Below, piece after piece: positions 61,683 through 64,000 of a stretch of DNA of 64,000 nucleotides. The notes beneath the pieces are model-generated. The model searched no databases. It had not been told where the DNA came from and saw only the letters and a program-made list of their open reading frames with translations. Numbering within the stretch: the first letter of the stretch is position 1; the number at the start of each line of letters is the position of its first letter. Source of the DNA: Lachnospiraceae bacterium 28-4. Lineage in GTDB: Bacteria > Bacillota > Clostridia > Lachnospirales > Lachnospiraceae. The DNA is taken from NCBI GenBank assembly GCA_000403275.2, contig KE159600.1, positions 331,708-395,707 of the forward strand, given 5' to 3'. The position numbers were made by a program, and so were the translations under genes.

Positions 61683-62258
61683 TTATTCCTTCGCTTTGCG
61701 ATTGAACTCGTTCATTGCCGCATCCGCTCCGTCCTTTAGCATTATTTCCACCGCCTGAACTGCCTTTTGAATCGCCTCGTCCACTGATTTCCTGTCCTCT
61801 TTGCTAAAATGCCCCAGCACCCAGTTCACCAGATCATAATCTTTCGGTTTCTCTCCCACTCCTATGCGCACCCTCTGGAAATTCTCTCCGCCCAAATGCC
61901 GGATAATATTTTTCAGTCCGTTATGCCCCCCTGCGCTTCCTTTCTTTCTAATGCGCAGCTGCCCCGGAGCCAGGCTGATATCATCCGATATCACGATCAA
62001 TTCCGTTTCCGGTTCTACCTTATAATAATCTATGATAGCCCGTACACTTTCACCACTCAAATTCATAAAAGTCAGGGGCTTCGCCAATATCACTTTATCT
62101 CCTCCAATGTAACCCTTACCGATCTTCGCCCTATGCTTTAACTCCGCCACATAAATATCATATTTATCCGCAATCGCGTCTATCGCATCAAATCCCACAT
62201 TATGCCTCGTATTCCCATACTCTTTGGAAGGATTCCCCAATCCTACAATCACAAACAT
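61683..62258 (-). CDS. pth: Peptidyl-tRNA hydrolase
   Basis: A 191-residue enzyme that frees tRNA from dropped-off peptidyl-tRNA. FVIVGLGNPSKEYGNTRHNVGFD opens the protein and carries the catalytic histidine. LAKPLTFMNLSGESV and KGSAGGHNGLKNIIRHLG follow. The ATG at 62258 has GGAGG eight bases upstream; the frame to 62363 would add 35 unsupported residues. It forms a pair with mfd. Confidence 0.94.
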   Translation of the reverse strand: MFVIVGLGNPSKEYGNTRHNVGFDAIDAIADKYDIYVAELKHRAKIGKGYIGGDKVILAKPLTFMNLSGESVRAIIDYYKVEPETELIVISDDISLAPGQLRIRKKGSAGGHNGLKNIIRHLGGENFQRVRIGVGEKPKDYDLVNWVLGHFSKEDRKSVDEAIQKAVQAVEIMLKDGADAAMNEFNRKAKE

Positions 62259-62409
62259 ATGTGCCTCCAATTCCCGGCCTTTTCCAGCCTTTCCTTCTAT
62301 ATTCCGGCCGCTTTCTCCAATCACTACATTTGCCATAATACCATACTTTTCCCAGAAATACACGTAATAATTATTAATATGGAAAAAGGAAAGAATATTA
62401 GCATGGAAA

Positions 62410-62450
62410 AACAGGCGTTGCTGGAGTCTTTCACTCCGGCAACGCCTGTT
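62410..62450 (-). terminator. Terminator of spoVG
   Basis: AACAGGCGTTGC pairs with GCAACGCCTGTT; on the minus strand TTTTTCC follows. It lies between spoVG and pth. Confidence 0.75.
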
Positions 62451-62475
62451 CTTTATTTCTCTTATAGCAAATACC

Positions 62476-62751
62476 TTAACCCGCTATTTCCGGTTCAAGC
62501 AACGCTCTTTCGTAGCTTGTAAGTATGGTAGACTGTATCCGGTCTCTAGTATCTGAGTTAATAGGATGCGCGATATCCCTATACTCGCCGTCCGATGCTT
62601 TCTTGCTCGGCATTGCGATAAAAAGTCCTTTCTCGCCTTCTATTACTTTGATGTCGTGAACTACAAACTCGTCATCAAGCGTAATAGAAACAATTGCTTT
62701 CATCTTCCCTTCTTTCGCAATTTTCCGCACTCTTACATCCGTAATCTCCAT
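62476..62751 (-). CDS. spoVG: Septation/sporulation regulator SpoVG
   Basis: A 91-residue RNA/DNA-binding protein. [45 protein letters not shown] and [14 protein letters not shown] are family hallmarks. The start is the ATG at 62751, nine bases after AAGGAGG; the ATG at 62760 touches that site. It follows glgD by 36 bases. Confidence 0.95.
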   Translation of the reverse strand: MEITDVRVRKIAKEGKMKAIVSITLDDEFVVHDIKVIEGEKGLFIAMPSKKASDGEYRDIAHPINSDTRDRIQSTILTSYERALLEPEIAG

Positions 62752-62786
62752 GCCGTTCATCCTCCTTGGAACATCAAAAAGTTTAG

Positions 62787-63905
62787 TTACATGACAAATC
62801 TGTCATTATGCTCTATCACAATCTTAATTCCGTCATCTCCTTTATGATAGGAGTTCGCCCTGATGGTGTCTCTGCTTTCCACTATGCAGTTTTCAATATG
62901 TGTATTGTCTCCAATATAAACATCATTCAAAATAATTGAATTTTTAATATAACAGTTATTTCCTATATATGTTTTCTTAAATATTACCGATCCTTCCACC
63001 GTCCCGTTTACAATACATCCGCTGGAGATCAGGCTGTTCTTTACGCTCGCGCCCACATTATATTTTGCCGGCGGCAGGTCGTCTACTTTAGAGTAGATAT
63101 CGGGATACTGATGGAAGAAATAATCCCTGATTTCCGGTTTCAGGAAATCCATATTCGTGTTGTAATAATCTTGTACCGTTGAAATATTGCTCCAGTACTC
63201 TTTCATTTTGTAGCCAAAGATGCGTTTCATGTCCTTATATCGAATCAGGATATCCTTTACAAAATCGAAACGATCTTCCTCCATTCCCTTTTCAATCATT
63301 TCAATGAGCTGGCGTCTCCTGATTACATAGATCCCGCAGGAAACCACGCTGGATTTGGCTACTATGGGTTTTTCTTCGAATTCCTCGATACGGCTTTCCT
63401 CATTCATCTTAATGACGCCGAACCTTCCGGAATCCGTCTCTGCCGGCATGTCCTTGCACACCACGGTAATATCCGCTTTCTTTTCGATATGGTATTCCAG
63501 CAGCTTATTGAAATCCATCTTATATACGCCGTCGCCGGATGCGATTACCACATAAGGCTCATGGCTGTTTTTCAAAAAATACAGGTTCTGCGCTATGGCA
63601 TCCGCTGTTCCCCGATACCATGCATTGCTTTCTGCCGTCGTTTCGGGAGTACATACAAACAGCCCGCCTTGTTTACGGCCGAAATCCCACCATTTCGAAG
63701 AACTCAAATGTTCATTCAGGCTTCTGGCATTATACTGTGTCAACACCGCTACCTTTTGAATACGTGAATTGGACATATTGCTCAACGCAAAATCTATGCT
63801 CCGGTAGCTTCCGGCGATGGGCATTGCGCATACAGCGCGTTTCTGTGAAAGTTCCTTCATCCTACGATTATTGCCGCCTGCTAAAATAATACCTATTGCT
63901 CTCAC
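62787..63905 (-). CDS. glgD: Glucose-1-phosphate adenylyltransferase-like subunit GlgD
   Basis: A 372-residue partner of GlgC in ADP-glucose synthesis for glycogen. A nucleotidyltransferase domain starts [27 protein letters not shown], in which the usual GxGxRL is altered. A C-terminal left-handed beta-helix follows ([23 protein letters not shown]). The start is a GTG overlapping the stop of the upstream glgC (GTGA). With GlgP in the same window it points to glycogen turnover. Confidence 0.92.
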   Translation of the reverse strand: MRAIGIILAGGNNRRMKELSQKRAVCAMPIAGSYRSIDFALSNMSNSRIQKVAVLTQYNARSLNEHLSSSKWWDFGRKQGGLFVCTPETTAESNAWYRGTADAIAQNLYFLKNSHEPYVVIASGDGVYKMDFNKLLEYHIEKKADITVVCKDMPAETDSGRFGVIKMNEESRIEEFEEKPIVAKSSVVSCGIYVIRRRQLIEMIEKGMEEDRFDFVKDILIRYKDMKRIFGYKMKEYWSNISTVQDYYNTNMDFLKPEIRDYFFHQYPDIYSKVDDLPPAKYNVGASVKNSLISSGCIVNGTVEGSVIFKKTYIGNNCYIKNSIILNDVYIGDNTHIENCIVESRDTIRANSYHKGDDGIKIVIEHNDRFVM

Positions 63906-64000
63906 TTTTCATCACCTGCCTTAATCAATGTTTTTCCGCTTGCAAGATAGCCGTTATCATAGTCTTCCGGTTTCGTAACGCCAAAGATCACAGAATTCTT
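63902..64000 (-). CDS. glgC: Glucose-1-phosphate adenylyltransferase GlgC, C-terminal end
   Basis: The last 32 codons of a gene entering from the right edge, ending [16 protein letters not shown] and a TGA that overlaps the glgD start. Position directly before glgD and the tail sequence support glgC, though too little is visible to confirm by motif. Confidence 0.65.
   Translation of the reverse strand, partial: KNSVIFGVTKPEDYDNGYLASGKTLIKAGDEK

Overview
The window looks like a chromosomal segment of an anaerobic, spore-forming Firmicute, most likely a gut Lachnospiraceae (Clostridia). Grounds, all inferred from gene content: sporulation genes (SpoIID, a SpoIIQ-like protein, SpoVT, SpoVG), Gram-positive cell-wall genes, a T-box leader on ileS, GGAGG-type ribosome sites, glycogen genes (GlgC, GlgD, GlgP), and a lacto-N-biose/galacto-N-biose phosphorylase locus typical of mucin or milk-glycan users. 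No tRNA, rRNA, CRISPR array, prophage or transposase gene was seen. Most genes lie on the minus strand; plsC, the AraC regulator, pncB and degV are the exceptions.

Layout. 1-2.8 kb: pyrK (partial) and pyrC, a tandem pair of palindromic elements, and a PrcB-type lipoprotein. 2.9-4.5 kb: plsC and a VapBC toxin-antitoxin pair. 4.7-15.7 kb: envelope and sporulation genes (O-antigen-ligase-like protein, MurF, Ddl, an amidohydrolase, SpoIIQ-like, SpoIID, a calcium-loop protein, an amidase), with a YoeB/RelB toxin-antitoxin pair set between two 42-bp direct repeats just upstream of spoIID. 15.7-18 kb: aconitase-family hydratase. 18.5-26.6 kb: galacto-N-biose locus (GH112 phosphorylase, small DUF6903-like membrane protein, ABC importer, divergent AraC regulator, N-acetylhexosamine kinase). 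26.7-34.9 kb: two-domain polyphosphate kinase 2, glycogen phosphorylase, IleS with T-box. 36.6-43.7 kb: an operon with ROK repressor, BadF-type sugar kinase, ribose-type ABC importer and a YhfX-like PLP enzyme. 43.8-46.2 kb: pncB and degV. 46.3-50.8 kb: SDR dehydrogenase with a PerR-like regulator, SpoVT, a Trp/Glu-rich amidase, a radical SAM protein. 50.8-53.3 kb: TelA and XpaC. 53.4-56.4 kb: a compact DUF262 / AAA ATPase / DUF4160-like operon resembling a defence module. 56.6-64 kb: sigma/anti-sigma pair, Mfd, Pth, SpoVG, GlgD and the end of GlgC.

The most striking non-coding signal is a family of 340-390 bp fold-back elements. Four copies (about 1.69, 18.09, 34.96 and 47.58 kb) share a 160-161 nt core whose internal hairpins keep pairing through compensatory changes, while each copy has its own outer arm sequence that matches only its partner arm. 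A fifth element (30.90 kb) has a different core but the same terminal sequence. Two elements are flanked by apparent 7-bp target duplications. All five begin 5-18 bp upstream of the -35 box of a strong sigma-A-like promoter (pyrC, aconitase, glgP, ileS, perR). They behave like non-autonomous mobile elements carrying a structured core and may affect promoters or terminators; I know of no named family that they match. Coordinates of short sites were counted by hand and may be off by one or two bases.
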